35,622 bases of DNA from Acidobacteriota bacterium (GCA_025350695.1 JANXXI010000122.1:1-35622), one strand, 5' to 3'. Numbered from the stretch's first letter, positions 8,396-16,477 are shown. The notes: generated from the letters alone by a model not told the origin. Program-made: numbers and translations.

Positions 8396-8698
8396 TCAAT
8401 GCCTCGTTATATCTTGGCTCCCGCATGTTCCGGACAAGCTCTTTCCAATGAACCCTGCCAGACCATTCTCGTGTGGCTGTCCGCCAGGACCTTCGTTTAG
8501 TAGGAACATGCAGGTGGTGTTGAGATGGTTCTCAACTCTGGGAAACGGCGGCAGTGCATGCAGAGTCCGCAGCGCAGCCGGCATTTTTACAAGAGCCTCC
8601 ATTGCTGGAAAATCGGCCTCCTCCACAAATTCCGTGATGAAGAGCTCATCCTCCAGGCTGGAATACCGGATGTGCGGAGCCAGACCCGTCTCATACTT
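8396..8698 (-). pseudogene. Remnant of an APH/choline-kinase-like phosphotransferase
   Basis: The minus strand reads GLAPHIRYSSLEDELF, then FITEFVEEADFP, then ALRTLHALPPFP. These resemble the segment of aminoglycoside/choline kinase-like phosphotransferases around the hinge and the helix after it. The frame has no valid start: a stop (TAG) precedes it at about 8700, and upstream residues (MELNGLHEVEV) continue in another frame. It also ends before any catalytic HGDxxxxN loop. It is therefore a truncated, frameshifted fragment. The family call rests on general resemblance and is tentative. Confidence 0.35.
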
Positions 8699-9113
8699 CT
8701 ACTTCATGCAGTCCGTTCAGTTCCATCCGCACGCGTCTCTGATCTTGCCGAGGTCGGCGGCTCTTTATTTTGGAGCAACCCGGCCTGGTGAAGAACCAAG
8801 CCAGGGGCCCACGGCTTTGTGAAATAGCCCACCAGATCTTTCTCAAGGAAAGTGCACGTAACATCCACACGCGGACATCAATTTTCGTCCAGCTGCTCGT
8901 CTGCGGTATCCGATGGATACATTCCGGGTTCGTAAGGCCGAACGGCTTCAAAGTCGATATTCGCAAGGGTCCGGATCAGATTCAAGACTTAGTAGCTATG
9001 CGAAGATCACGTGAAAGATCACTGACGGAGAAGTTGGCGTATGCAGGACCGGTCGGAGCAGACTTTGAAGGTCGGGGCGACGGACGGGGGCACCCCTTTT
9101 CGTGATTGCGTTT
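8699..9113. other. Stretch without a recognisable gene
   Basis: Open frames exist on both strands but none resembles a protein I know. A minus-strand frame (8691-8966) may be further decayed coding sequence connected to the adjacent phosphotransferase remnant. Confidence 0.4.
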
Positions 9114-9491
9114 CTACTTTGCGGCCTTGGCCATGTCCGCATGCATAGTGGACATCGTTCGGGCGGTTTCCGACATCTCTTTGTACTTGGAAGCAAAGAA
9201 CCGGCAATGGCCAACAGTGGCTGCTCCGCCAGGATTCTTCATCTCCTGGATGGTTGGGTTCTTTGCGTAAGCCTCAGCCATTGCAGTGTGCTCCTTCGAC
9301 TCGATCTGGTATTCGTTAGCCAAGGCGGAATAGTAGTCCGCCAGTTTACGATGATCCGCGGGAGTCTTGGCTCTTTCAATCAGAGTGTGCAAATCCTTGT
9401 TGGACATCTTCTGCGGATTGGCGGCTTGTAGCGTTGCACTTTCTGCTGCAAGTGCCATGGCTGCGGTGAATGCGTTTCTTCTCGTAATCAT
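9114..9491 (-). CDS. Small secreted helical protein (HC motif, unknown function)
   Basis: 125 residues. I chose the ATG at 9491 because AAAGGAGA lies about 10 nt upstream and MITRRNAFTAAMALAAESATLQA reads as an export signal. The mature part is helical and charged: KTPADHRKLADYYSALANEY (about 42-61), SKEHTAMAEAYAKNP, then GHCRFFASKYKEMSETAR. I recall similar short exported proteins with a TPADH segment and a GHC motif as common in acidobacteria, without an assigned function. The single Cys next to His could bind a metal or haem, but this is speculation. It lies near a multicopper oxidase remnant and a Cys-rich secreted protein, which makes a link to copper or redox stress plausible. Confidence 0.7.
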   Translation of the reverse strand: MITRRNAFTAAMALAAESATLQAANPQKMSNKDLHTLIERAKTPADHRKLADYYSALANEYQIESKEHTAMAEAYAKNPTIQEMKNPGGAATVGHCRFFASKYKEMSETARTMSTMHADMAKAAK

Positions 9492-9578
9492 ATGGATGGT
9501 TCTCCTTTGAATTTCTTTCTTCGAATACAATTAAATTTGCCCTGAACTCCGGTCATTTCGATGATGGACAGGGCTGGA

Positions 9579-9959
9579 CTAAACGCGGAGAACCGATATT
9601 CGAAGGTAAGTCTTGTTCTCTGGCGGGAGGAAGTCGTTGGGGAATAGAGGACAAAAAACAGGAACAAGCCTGGATATCTGCGTGGCGGCGCCAGGAATCA
9701 GGACGGAGCTGACGACTTGGTCTGAGCCAACCTCAGATTTCACCCTTGCAGCTACCGACGATACATCGCTGGGTGAGCAATGCTTTTGCGCTGGCCCGCC
9801 CTTGTGTGGACAGCAAGCATGCGTCTTTGGAGAGGCCGCCAGGAAGCAATTGAACGAACAAAGGGTACCGCTAAAAAAAAGCAGACCTGTCAACATCAAA
9901 CTGAGTAAGACAGCATGACGGCGCGCCGAGTTTTGGATAACAGGCCGACAAAACAACAT
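9579..9959 (-). CDS. Small Cys-rich secreted or membrane-anchored protein
   Basis: 126 residues from an ATG at 9959; no Shine-Dalgarno is visible and an internal ATG at 9896 is possible. A hydrophobic segment (about 17-40) is followed by THACCPHKGGPAQKHC, giving C49, C50, H60 and C61, and then a low-complexity tail. The CCP...HC pattern recurs in the protein at 10725 (HPCCPKDKAPDHC), so the two are probably of one family. CC/HC clusters of this kind suggest metal, perhaps copper, binding in the periplasm. It lies directly behind the multicopper oxidase remnant on the same strand. Function is inferred only from motif and context. Confidence 0.6.
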   Translation of the reverse strand: MLFCRPVIQNSARRHAVLLSLMLTGLLFFSGTLCSFNCFLAASPKTHACCPHKGGPAQKHCSPSDVSSVAARVKSEVGSDQVVSSVLIPGAATQISRLVPVFCPLFPNDFLPPENKTYLRISVLRV

Positions 9960-9995
9960 ACAAATACCAGTGCACGTGTAGGGCCAAGAAGACAG

Positions 9996-10570
9996 TTAGG
10001 CCTTAATTTCCCAAAACCCATCATGCCAAGATCTTCATGATCCAGAATGTGGCAATGGTACATAGTCTTACCCGCGAAGTCCGCGAACCGCATTCGAATG
10101 CGGCAACGAGATCCGCGAACCACATTAATCACGTCACGCATTGCTGGGTCAACAATGCCATCGGCGCCCGCCAGTTGAAAAGGACGGACGTGGATATGAG
10201 AGGGGTGATCCATGAAGGTTAGGTTTTATATTTCCCAATCCTCAACGGAGCCCAGCTGCACCCTCGTGTCGACCCGGTTGGGACTGAAGCTTCGGCCGTT
10301 AAGTTGAAAGCACCCATCATGCCCTATGTAGGGACAAAGCGGCGTTGCACCGTTGGCGGCGGCGAGGGCTTGGCGTCCAACAAACGCGATGGAATGGGGA
10401 CTGGCATTTCCGCAATTCCTGAATGGTTCAAGTGCGCCAGCACCAACGGGGGCTTGCGGGGACGCCATACCCATGGAGCCGCGGTCATCGGGAAGGTTTA
10501 GAATGCGGTAAGAACCCGGCGGATTGTCGCCGGCAATCAGCAAATCCACTCTCTGGCCAGGCGTAAGCAA
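9996..10570 (-). pseudogene. Multicopper oxidase, C-terminal remnant with nonsense and frameshift
   Basis: The minus strand reads LTPGQRVDLLI and GSYRILNLP (cupredoxin domain 2), QLNGRSFSP, then an in-frame TAA at 10226-10228, and continues in the same frame with NLTFMDHPSHIHVRPFQL and YHCHILDHEDLGMMG. HPSHIH and HCHxxDHxxxGM are the type-1/2/3 copper ligands of multicopper oxidases. After GMMGF one base appears lost: a one-nt shift restores FWEIKA and a stop at 9996. The N-terminal half is missing, and the frame just upstream of 10570 is also broken. The parent enzyme would oxidise Cu(I), organic substrates or metals in the periplasm; this copy cannot encode a full enzyme. Confidence 0.88.
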
Positions 10571-10724
10571 CCACTCATCGGTCCATGACTTCTATTTGCA
10601 GTTAAATTGCCTTTCATTTGGGTGTTGTTGTGGGTGATTTCACCCAACAGCGAGTCGGGGGTGTGTTACGTAAACCAATACTTGCAAGGATTGGGCTTTG
10701 GCCTTGGGCGTGCTAGGATCAAGA

Positions 10725-11087
10725 ATGAAGGGCATAATTGTGAAGTCCGCTACAAAACTCTCGATCGCGGTACTGGTGGCACTGGTGATGTTCGTAAACC
10801 CAATTGGGGCTTGCGGCGGAATCACCAAAGCGGCAAGTGCACCGTCACACCCATGCTGCCCCAAAGATAAAGCGCCAGATCACTGCGCCAAAGCGAGTTG
10901 CGTTTGCGCGAATGCCGAACCGGCCGTGATGGTTGCTCCTGAGGGCGGCGGTCTGGTCATGTTACCTGCCTTGGTAATGAATGCGACTGTCATTAGGGAG
11001 ACTGTTGCGTTCGAGCCGGCCCGAGTAGAGCGCACAAGTTCCGCTGAACATCCTCGTTTCCTCACCTTCCACCAAATCCTCGTCTAG
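10725..11087 (+). CDS. Small Cys-rich secreted protein, first gene of the redox/ABC cluster
   Basis: 120 residues. The ATG at 10725 has AGGA 6 nt upstream; an earlier in-frame start has no such site. Signal or anchor helix at about 8-28 (KSATKLSIAVLVALVMFVNP), then a Cys-rich stretch HPCCPKDKAPDHCAKASCVC at 42-61, containing C44, C45, C54, C59 and C61. The C-terminal part lacks features. The cluster resembles that of the small protein at 9579. Such motifs often bind Cu(I) or Zn, which is an inference here. The next gene starts 71 nt downstream in the same direction, so it may lead the operon 10725-15434. Confidence 0.7.
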   Translation: MKGIIVKSATKLSIAVLVALVMFVNPIGACGGITKAASAPSHPCCPKDKAPDHCAKASCVCANAEPAVMVAPEGGGLVMLPALVMNATVIRETVAFEPARVERTSSAEHPRFLTFHQILV

Positions 11088-11158
11088 TCAAAATCTTTCC
11101 ATCAATTTGCGCGCCGCCGCGCCACCTTGGAGATGAATTATGACTTGCGAGAATTGTC

Positions 11159-12352
11159 ATGCCGAAATATAGAAATGCCGGTTTGTTGCTTATCGGCTTT
11201 TACCATGCCGCGTTAGCGCAAGCACCGCCGAAGGACGATCCCTTCGCGGATCTCGCCGACCCATCGAAGCCGCAAGAAGCTAAGAAGGATTCGGTGCGGC
11301 TGCCAAAGAAAGGCTTCTTCACTGACAACTTTGGCTTCAGAGAGGAAATTATGTCGCAGTTCAGTACCAACGAAAATGGGGATGGCGCCAGCCGCCAGTC
11401 AGTTGGATTTGAAGTGCTGAAGAAGTTCTCTACCGCTACTTCGACGATTGCGAGTTTCAATGTCCAGGGCCGCGTGGTTCGTCGCGATGGCTTCAACGGA
11501 GTGCTGAACGACATGGAGGGGGAAGGCCGCCCCGGCTGGGCATTTGAATATCACAACCTGTATTTCGATTTCTATAACGTTCTGAATCCACTGCTAAGTG
11601 AGAAGCAGCGGGCGGAAAATCTGGGCCGGTTCAATCTTCGCGCCGGTAGATTCTACGTACCCTTTGGACTGAACCTGCAAACGGATACGCACGGTACTGT
11701 CTTGCAGCTTTCCAACGATCGTAACTTTGGCTTCGAGCGCGATTGGTATGCGGGTTTTTATGGATCGCTCAATAAGCATTTGAACTACGATCTCTACTAT
11801 CTGATTGGTTCCGGCTACGATTTGAAATACAAAGGCCAGGCCGGGCTTGGGGCGCTGCGAGTTAGTCTAGCCAATAAGTATAGTTCCGATTACGGCGTGG
11901 AAGGCGGGTTTTCGGTGATGGGCGGAGAGCGTCTATCGGCGGAAGCAAACGCGCGGCGGGGCTCTGGCACACATATGCAGGCAACTCCAGTGGAAACGGA
12001 GCGAGTGGGCTTGGACGGACGGTACCGGCGCGCAGTGCCAACGGGACTGCTGTCATTAACCAGTGAACTGAGTGGTGGCCGCGACGCTCCCGATGCGGTA
12101 ATTACCCAACTACATCAGGTCGAATACACACATTCCTCGCGCCGCTGGGGTAGTGCGCTGCAGTACAGGCGCTTTTCTCAGGATGGTTTGGGCGCTGACG
12201 CATCGATGATTGCTGAATTTTCCTGGTACTTCAGAAATGACGTCGGCAACTCGAATTTGCATTGGATTAAGTTCAATGTCGAAAGGAAACTGGAACGGAT
12301 GAAAGGCCAGCCGGACACGGTTGTGGCGCTGCAATATTACTTTTACAGATAA
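11159..12352 (+). CDS. Outer-membrane beta-barrel protein (porin-like)
   Basis: 397 residues with a signal peptide ending near LAQA (about 21). After a short acidic linker the sequence alternates polar and hydrophobic residues in strand-length segments (FNLRAGRFYVPFGLNL, WYAGFYGSLNKHLNYDLYYL, WGSALQYRRFS) and ends in VVALQYYFYR, an aromatic-rich terminal strand as in outer-membrane barrels. The segment GRFNLRAGRFYVPFGLN is typical of phosphate-selective-porin-like or similar barrels of Acidobacteriota. It gives no clue to the solute. The next gene begins 8 nt downstream. Context suggests it opens the outer membrane for the substrate of the ABC system encoded at 13444-15434. Confidence 0.8.
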   Translation: MPKYRNAGLLLIGFYHAALAQAPPKDDPFADLADPSKPQEAKKDSVRLPKKGFFTDNFGFREEIMSQFSTNENGDGASRQSVGFEVLKKFSTATSTIASFNVQGRVVRRDGFNGVLNDMEGEGRPGWAFEYHNLYFDFYNVLNPLLSEKQRAENLGRFNLRAGRFYVPFGLNLQTDTHGTVLQLSNDRNFGFERDWYAGFYGSLNKHLNYDLYYLIGSGYDLKYKGQAGLGALRVSLANKYSSDYGVEGGFSVMGGERLSAEANARRGSGTHMQATPVETERVGLDGRYRRAVPTGLLSLTSELSGGRDAPDAVITQLHQVEYTHSSRRWGSALQYRRFSQDGLGADASMIAEFSWYFRNDVGNSNLHWIKFNVERKLERMKGQPDTVVALQYYFYR

Positions 12353-12360
12353 GGACTTTT

Positions 12361-13059
12361 ATGAAACATGTAATTCCATACTTAGTGCTAGCGTCACTTA
12401 CACTGGGGCAACAATTGTTCGGCGCCATCGGCTGCACGCTGAGTAATCCGGCGGAAGATCTAAAGTTTCTCTACCCGGAGATGACCAGCTTCAAGGAAGA
12501 ACTGAACGAGTTCCCGCGGCTAAAAGATGGCAGCAGTCTATTCAAAGGGCTGAAGGCGCGCTTGGGCAGCGACCTCGATTCGATTTATGAAACTTACGAG
12601 ACCCCGTACACGGTTTACATCGTGTTCAAAGGCTCGGCGAAAATCGGTATCGTCCATGGCGTGAATGTTCCAGGTAAGGGCGGCGTGATCCAAGTGTTTC
12701 TCTCCATGGATCCGGCCACTGCCCAAATCAAGAGCTTCTTTTTTCAGCGGCTGGAAAGCCCGGCCGCGCGCCAGTTACGAACGAAAGAGTTCCGGGCCCA
12801 ATTCACGGGGCTCACCTTGGGTGACTTCTACAAGCACGATTATTACGCGGCGGTTGAGCCCGCGGCGAAGGCGGATCGGGTGGCCGCGATTAAGCCTCCG
12901 GCGCTCGAAGCCACGGGCCTGCCTGATTATCAGGCGTCGCTTCGTGGCGTTAGGAAGAATTTGATTCTGCTCGACTGTTTTGTTTTTGGCGGAAGATTCG
13001 AGCCGTTTTTTGAGAGAGCGCTACAAGCCGCCGGCAAGGCGAAGGTGGGAAAGGATTAG
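12361..13059 (+). CDS. Secreted FMN-binding-like protein (NosR/RnfG-type domain)
   Basis: 232 residues with a signal peptide (about 1-22) and a single Cys near the mature N-terminus (C25). FLYPEMTSFKEELNEF, then KIGIVHGVNVPGKGG and LRTKEFRAQFTGLTLGDF, resemble the FMN_bind superfamily found in NosR, RnfG and NqrC: the repeated beta hairpins and the late target-loop region are there, but the usual SGAT flavin-attachment motif is not visible. If the fold is right, it would be a periplasmic flavin or redox component. It sits 8 nt after the barrel gene and 3 nt before the OB-fold gene, so all three are surely co-transcribed. The family call is moderate. Confidence 0.6.
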   Translation: MKHVIPYLVLASLTLGQQLFGAIGCTLSNPAEDLKFLYPEMTSFKEELNEFPRLKDGSSLFKGLKARLGSDLDSIYETYETPYTVYIVFKGSAKIGIVHGVNVPGKGGVIQVFLSMDPATAQIKSFFFQRLESPAARQLRTKEFRAQFTGLTLGDFYKHDYYAAVEPAAKADRVAAIKPPALEATGLPDYQASLRGVRKNLILLDCFVFGGRFEPFFERALQAAGKAKVGKD

Positions 13060-13062
13060 ACC

Positions 13063-13434
13063 ATGCGAACGATATTACTGATTTGTTTATTAACGTTGGT
13101 TGGCGGGGGATATTTCGGTTGGCGAGCCATGCGGATGCCATCGCGGTACGGCTCATTTACCGGCGCGCCAACGGCAAATGTGACGGACTTAGTGGAGAGG
13201 CCCAAGGACTTTTTGGGCAAGCTGGTGACCGTTGAGGGGACAATCACGGATCAATGCAAGACCATGGGTTGTTTCTTCTTCATCCACACGGGCAAGGAAA
13301 ATCTTCGGATCGACCTGCAGGAAATCGCGATGAATGCCCCGATGAACGAAGGGCGCATGGCGCGAGTGGAAGGAATATTAGTTCCCTACGGCGAAACCTA
13401 TCATGTGAACGCGACCGCCATTGAATTTAGGTGA
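13063..13434 (+). CDS. Membrane-anchored OB-fold protein with CxxxxC motif
   Basis: 123 residues. An N-terminal helix (about 3-20) anchors or exports it. The rest reads as a small OB fold: DFLGKLVTVEGTITDQC, then C65 and C70 in QCKTMGCFFFIHTG, LRIDLQEIA, ARVEGILVPYGETYHVNATAIEF. The pattern of VTVEGTIT followed by a Cys pair and an aromatic stretch resembles DUF4920-type proteins, in which the Cys pair probably binds metal or forms a disulphide. It begins 3 nt after the FMN-binding-like gene. A periplasmic metal or thiol carrier is a possible role; no function is established. Confidence 0.65.
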   Translation: MRTILLICLLTLVGGGYFGWRAMRMPSRYGSFTGAPTANVTDLVERPKDFLGKLVTVEGTITDQCKTMGCFFFIHTGKENLRIDLQEIAMNAPMNEGRMARVEGILVPYGETYHVNATAIEFR

Positions 13435-13443
13435 GGCTCCTAT

Positions 13444-14727
13444 ATGAATCAAGCAATGAAAACAGACCCTTTTATTCTGCGGCGCTACTTTGCGCTTGCG
13501 ATCAAGAACCTTCGCCGACGGTTGGTGCGAACCAGCCTAACGATTGCCGGTGTGGCTTTGGCGGTAACCGTCGCCGTCTCGCTGGGAGGCTTCATGCTGG
13601 GATACCGTGGGGCCATTGATAGAAGCATCAATATGCTTGGCTTTCAGGTCATGATCATGGCCAAAGGCTGCCCGTACGAAGCGGCGACGATGATGCTTAA
13701 AGGCGGTACGGGACTCCTGTATCTGCCGTCGGACACTTATGACAAAGTAAAGAGCGATCCGGAGATTGAAAGCATCACGCCTATCTTCGTCGGAGTGGCG
13801 CAGAAGCAAGGCAGCGGGATCCGCGATGATGCGGGAGCCACTAATTTTTCGGTGATCAGCGGAATTGAAGTGCTCAGTTATAAGGTGATGAAACCCTGGA
13901 TCGCTTTGAAGAGTGGCCCTGGTTATGACGGTGGCCGCTGGTTTGAGGCCGATAGCAAAACCGATGTGGTGCTGGGCTTCGAGGCCGCCGAGTACGAACA
14001 GCGCAAGGTCGGCGACTCATTTTACGCATCCATTGCACCGGCCGGAAAGCCTGAACCGGTAATGCATGAATTCAAAGTTGTCGGCGTCCTGGAACGCACT
14101 GGCACGCAGGATGATGGCACCGTGTTCATGCCAATCGATGTGGCGCGTGAGTACTTCGGCAGGCCGGCGCAATTGACCATTCTGGGAATCAAGTTGAAGC
14201 AGTTCAACGCGGTCAAGATGCGGGAATTCGAGACGCGTTGGCTGAAGCTTCCGGAGGTGCAGGTGGTTGGGTTGCAGCAAGTGAAGAACACGCTTGTGAG
14301 CTTGGTTGCAACTGCTCAAACAATGATTGCGGCGGTGGCGGTGATTGCCATTATCGTGGCTTTGATCGGAGTGATCAACACGATTCTGATGAGCGTCTAT
14401 GAGCGTACAGCGGAGATCGGCATCATGAAGGCCCTTGGCGCCCGGCGCGGTTCGATCTTCCAACTGATCTGGCTGGAGACTGTAATCATTTGCTTGATAG
14501 GCGCATTGACGGGGTCGATTTTAGCCGTGGTGGGCTCAAGCTTGGTGGAGAGAGCCATTCGATCTATCGCGGATTTCGGAGTGTCGGGGTCGATTGTCAG
14601 TATCACGCCGCAAGTAATTATGTACGCAGTTTCCGGCGCGGTGGCGCTTGGATTTTTTGGCGGTCTTTATCCGGCGTGGCGCGCTTCTTCCATGCGGCCT
14701 GTTGGAGCAATCAGCAAGGGGGTGTAA
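13444..14727 (+). CDS. FtsX/MacB-type ABC transporter permease with GCPYEA motif
   Basis: 427 residues. Membrane helices at about 30-52, 290-312, 335-362 and 385-412 surround a large periplasmic domain, the MacB topology. Signatures: VALIGVINTILMSVYERT, EIGIMKALGARRGSIF and LYPAWRASSMRPVGAI. Just after the first helix lies MIMAKGCPYEAATMML (C76), unlike the two permeases at 2557-5057. I recall a GCPYEA-type segment in a distinct permease branch that travels with a LolD-like ATPase and FMN-binding-like proteins. The ATPase gene starts 2 nt after the stop. These transporters move lipoproteins or drive periplasmic processes rather than importing solutes; the substrate is unknown. Confidence 0.88.
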   Translation: MNQAMKTDPFILRRYFALAIKNLRRRLVRTSLTIAGVALAVTVAVSLGGFMLGYRGAIDRSINMLGFQVMIMAKGCPYEAATMMLKGGTGLLYLPSDTYDKVKSDPEIESITPIFVGVAQKQGSGIRDDAGATNFSVISGIEVLSYKVMKPWIALKSGPGYDGGRWFEADSKTDVVLGFEAAEYEQRKVGDSFYASIAPAGKPEPVMHEFKVVGVLERTGTQDDGTVFMPIDVAREYFGRPAQLTILGIKLKQFNAVKMREFETRWLKLPEVQVVGLQQVKNTLVSLVATAQTMIAAVAVIAIIVALIGVINTILMSVYERTAEIGIMKALGARRGSIFQLIWLETVIICLIGALTGSILAVVGSSLVERAIRSIADFGVSGSIVSITPQVIMYAVSGAVALGFFGGLYPAWRASSMRPVGAISKGV

Positions 14728-14729
14728 TC

Positions 14730-15434
14730 ATGAACGATTTCATTATTGAGGGACATGGCCTGAAGCGTTATTACCAGCGCGGCAACGAAACGGTGAAGGC
14801 GCTCGATGGAGTCGATGTGTCGATCCGCAAAGGGGAGATTGTTTCCATTCTTGGGCCGTCAGGTTCAGGCAAGACGACACTCATCAACCTTCTCTCCGGC
14901 CTTGACGCGCCCACGGAGGGCACGCTGGTGATCGACGGCAAGTCCGCGGCAGGGCTTTCGGAAGATGAACTGGTTGAAGTGCGCCGAGGCGTGCTGGGCT
15001 TCGTGTTCCAAAATTTTTCGCTGCTTCCTACATTGACGGTGACGGAAAACATCGAGCTGCCGTTACTGTTCCTTGGCCTTCAAGCTGATCCGGAGCGAAC
15101 GCGTCGCGTGATTGATGCTGTGGGGTTAACCGACCGTGCGAACCATTTGCCTCGCGAGCTTTCCGGCGGACAGATGCAGCGCGTGGCCATCGCCCGCGCT
15201 CTGATCATTGAGCCGAAGATTCTGGTCGCCGACGAGCCCACGGGAAACCTGGATAGGGCTACCGGCGAATCGATCATTGCGCTGTTCAAAAAGCTTGCGA
15301 AAGAAGATGGGTTGGCCATACTTTTGACCACGCATAATACGGTCTTCGGATCGCAAGCCGACCGAGCCATTACGTTGGAGGATGGACGCATTGTGGCCCT
15401 CAACGGGCCGCCAAACAAGCTCCCATTGCACTAA
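14730..15434 (+). CDS. LolD/MacB-type ABC transporter ATP-binding protein
   Basis: 234 residues starting at MNDFIIEGHGLKRYY, with a G-rich Shine-Dalgarno about 8 nt upstream. All ATPase motifs are intact: Walker A GPSGSGKT (42-49), Q-loop Q94 in FVFQNFSLLP, signature LSGGQ (144-148), Walker B ILVADEP (164-170), D-loop NLD and H-loop H202 in TTHN. FQNFSLLPTLTVTENIELPL is typical of the LolD/MacB class (3.A.1.122/125). It energises the permease encoded just upstream. It is the last gene of the cluster; its end overlaps the convergent regulator gene by 35 nt, so transcription of the two may interfere. Confidence 0.95.
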   Translation: MNDFIIEGHGLKRYYQRGNETVKALDGVDVSIRKGEIVSILGPSGSGKTTLINLLSGLDAPTEGTLVIDGKSAAGLSEDELVEVRRGVLGFVFQNFSLLPTLTVTENIELPLLFLGLQADPERTRRVIDAVGLTDRANHLPRELSGGQMQRVAIARALIIEPKILVADEPTGNLDRATGESIIALFKKLAKEDGLAILLTTHNTVFGSQADRAITLEDGRIVALNGPPNKLPLH

Positions 15435-16137
15435 CAGGCCGCCCGGTAGGAGCCTCGCCCTTGAATTCCCAGAAGTCAGCAATCAAGTGGGCTTGGTCAT
15501 AGTAACCGCAATCATGGGCAATGCGCGTCCAGTTGAAATCAGTAGTTCGTTCGGCTTGCAAGGCTCTTTGAAAACGGGCAATGCGCGCGAACAGTTTAGG
15601 CTCCATTCCGACGTGTGCTTGAAACAATCTCTGAAGCTGCCTTGGGCTCAGGCCGAGAGTGGAAGCTACCGAATCCAAACGGCAGTGCTGCTGCAATAGA
15701 CGAACTGCCCCGGCCACGCGTTGATCGGGCGAACGTTGGGTTAGCTTAGAACGAAGGAACTTATCGGTGAGCGAAGACATTTCGGAGATTGAAGCAGCAG
15801 AGCCAAGCCGCTGCCGCCAATCAGGCACTCCAGGCCAGACACCGGCCAAGTCGACGATTTCTTCAATCCTGGGAGCGGCCAACATCGCGACTTCGGGAAG
15901 CATTCTCACGCCAAAAATACGCAATATCCCTGACGGAGCGATGTCGACGCATTGCCGTAATTGGCCAATCCACAAGGTGTTCGGCTGGCCCGCAACACGA
16001 TCGCCAAGATGGATTGCCAGTTCGCAGTGTCCGTCGGGAAAAATGCGTTCAAACCCTTGGGAGACGCCTTCAAGCAGCCAGTAATGTTCCACCGCATGTT
16101 GTAGATCCGGCGCCGGTGTGAATTGACGGTAGCGCAT
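15400..16137 (-). CDS. AraC-family transcriptional regulator
   Basis: 245 residues; the ATG at 16137 is used, although a TTG lies directly before it. The N-terminal 130 residues (HAVEHYWLLEGV, RIFPDGHCELAIHLGD, FGVRMLPEVAMLA) match the sensor domain found in many AraC proteins annotated as DUF6597. The C-terminal part has the two helix-turn-helix units: LDSVASTLGLSPRQLQRLFQ and WTRIAHDCGYYDQAHLIADF. The usual final GxxPxxxR is represented by GEAPTGR. A TATCAT hexamer lies 17 nt before the ATG. Convergent with the ABC cluster and overlapping its ATPase by 35 nt; whether it regulates that cluster cannot be told. The effector is unknown. Confidence 0.92.
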   Translation of the reverse strand: MRYRQFTPAPDLQHAVEHYWLLEGVSQGFERIFPDGHCELAIHLGDRVAGQPNTLWIGQLRQCVDIAPSGILRIFGVRMLPEVAMLAAPRIEEIVDLAGVWPGVPDWRQRLGSAASISEMSSLTDKFLRSKLTQRSPDQRVAGAVRLLQQHCRLDSVASTLGLSPRQLQRLFQAHVGMEPKLFARIARFQRALQAERTTDFNWTRIAHDCGYYDQAHLIADFWEFKGEAPTGRPVSAMGACLAAR

Positions 16138-16274
16138 CAATACTCGTGTCTAAAATGATACCTGGTCTCCCGCCGGGCATCCATAGAGGGTAAACTGTAG
16201 GGATGCGAATGTATCGGTTCCCGGGCGCATCACCCGGCGGGGAACTCCATTTCGCGTGCGAGCAAACTAAATGT

Positions 16275-16351
16275 GGGGACGTAGCTCAGATGGATAGAGC
16301 GGTCGCCTCCTAAGCGACAGGTCGGCAGTTCGAATCTGCCCGTTCCTACCA
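16275..16351 (+). tRNA. tRNA-Arg (anticodon CCT)
   Basis: A full cloverleaf of 77 nt. Acceptor GGGGACG pairs with CGTTCCT (G1-U72 and G4-U69 wobble), D stem GCTC/GAGC, anticodon stem GTCGC/GCGAC around CTCCTAA, T arm GGCAG-TTCGAAT-CTGCC, discriminator A and an encoded CCA. The anticodon CCT reads AGG codons. Confidence 0.95.
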
Positions 16352-16449
16352 CATCCCACCTTAAGCTTTCGTCTAAACACACCGCGACTTCGACCAAGGA
16401 ATCCTTCGAAGAATGTCCGCCATTTCTTACAAATGTATTACCTTTAGCT

Positions 16450-16477
16450 TAGAACATATTATGCCTAAGATGTTCTA
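16450..16477 (+). promoter_or_regulatory. Operator-like inverted repeat
   Basis: TAGAACAT (16450-16457) and ATGTTCTA (16470-16477) are perfect inverted repeats 12 nt apart. A second, shorter pair (CTTAG 16448-16452, CTAAG 16465-16469) overlaps and would compete if transcribed. It lies about 85 nt upstream of the small secreted peptide gene and could be a repressor site for it. Confidence 0.4.
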
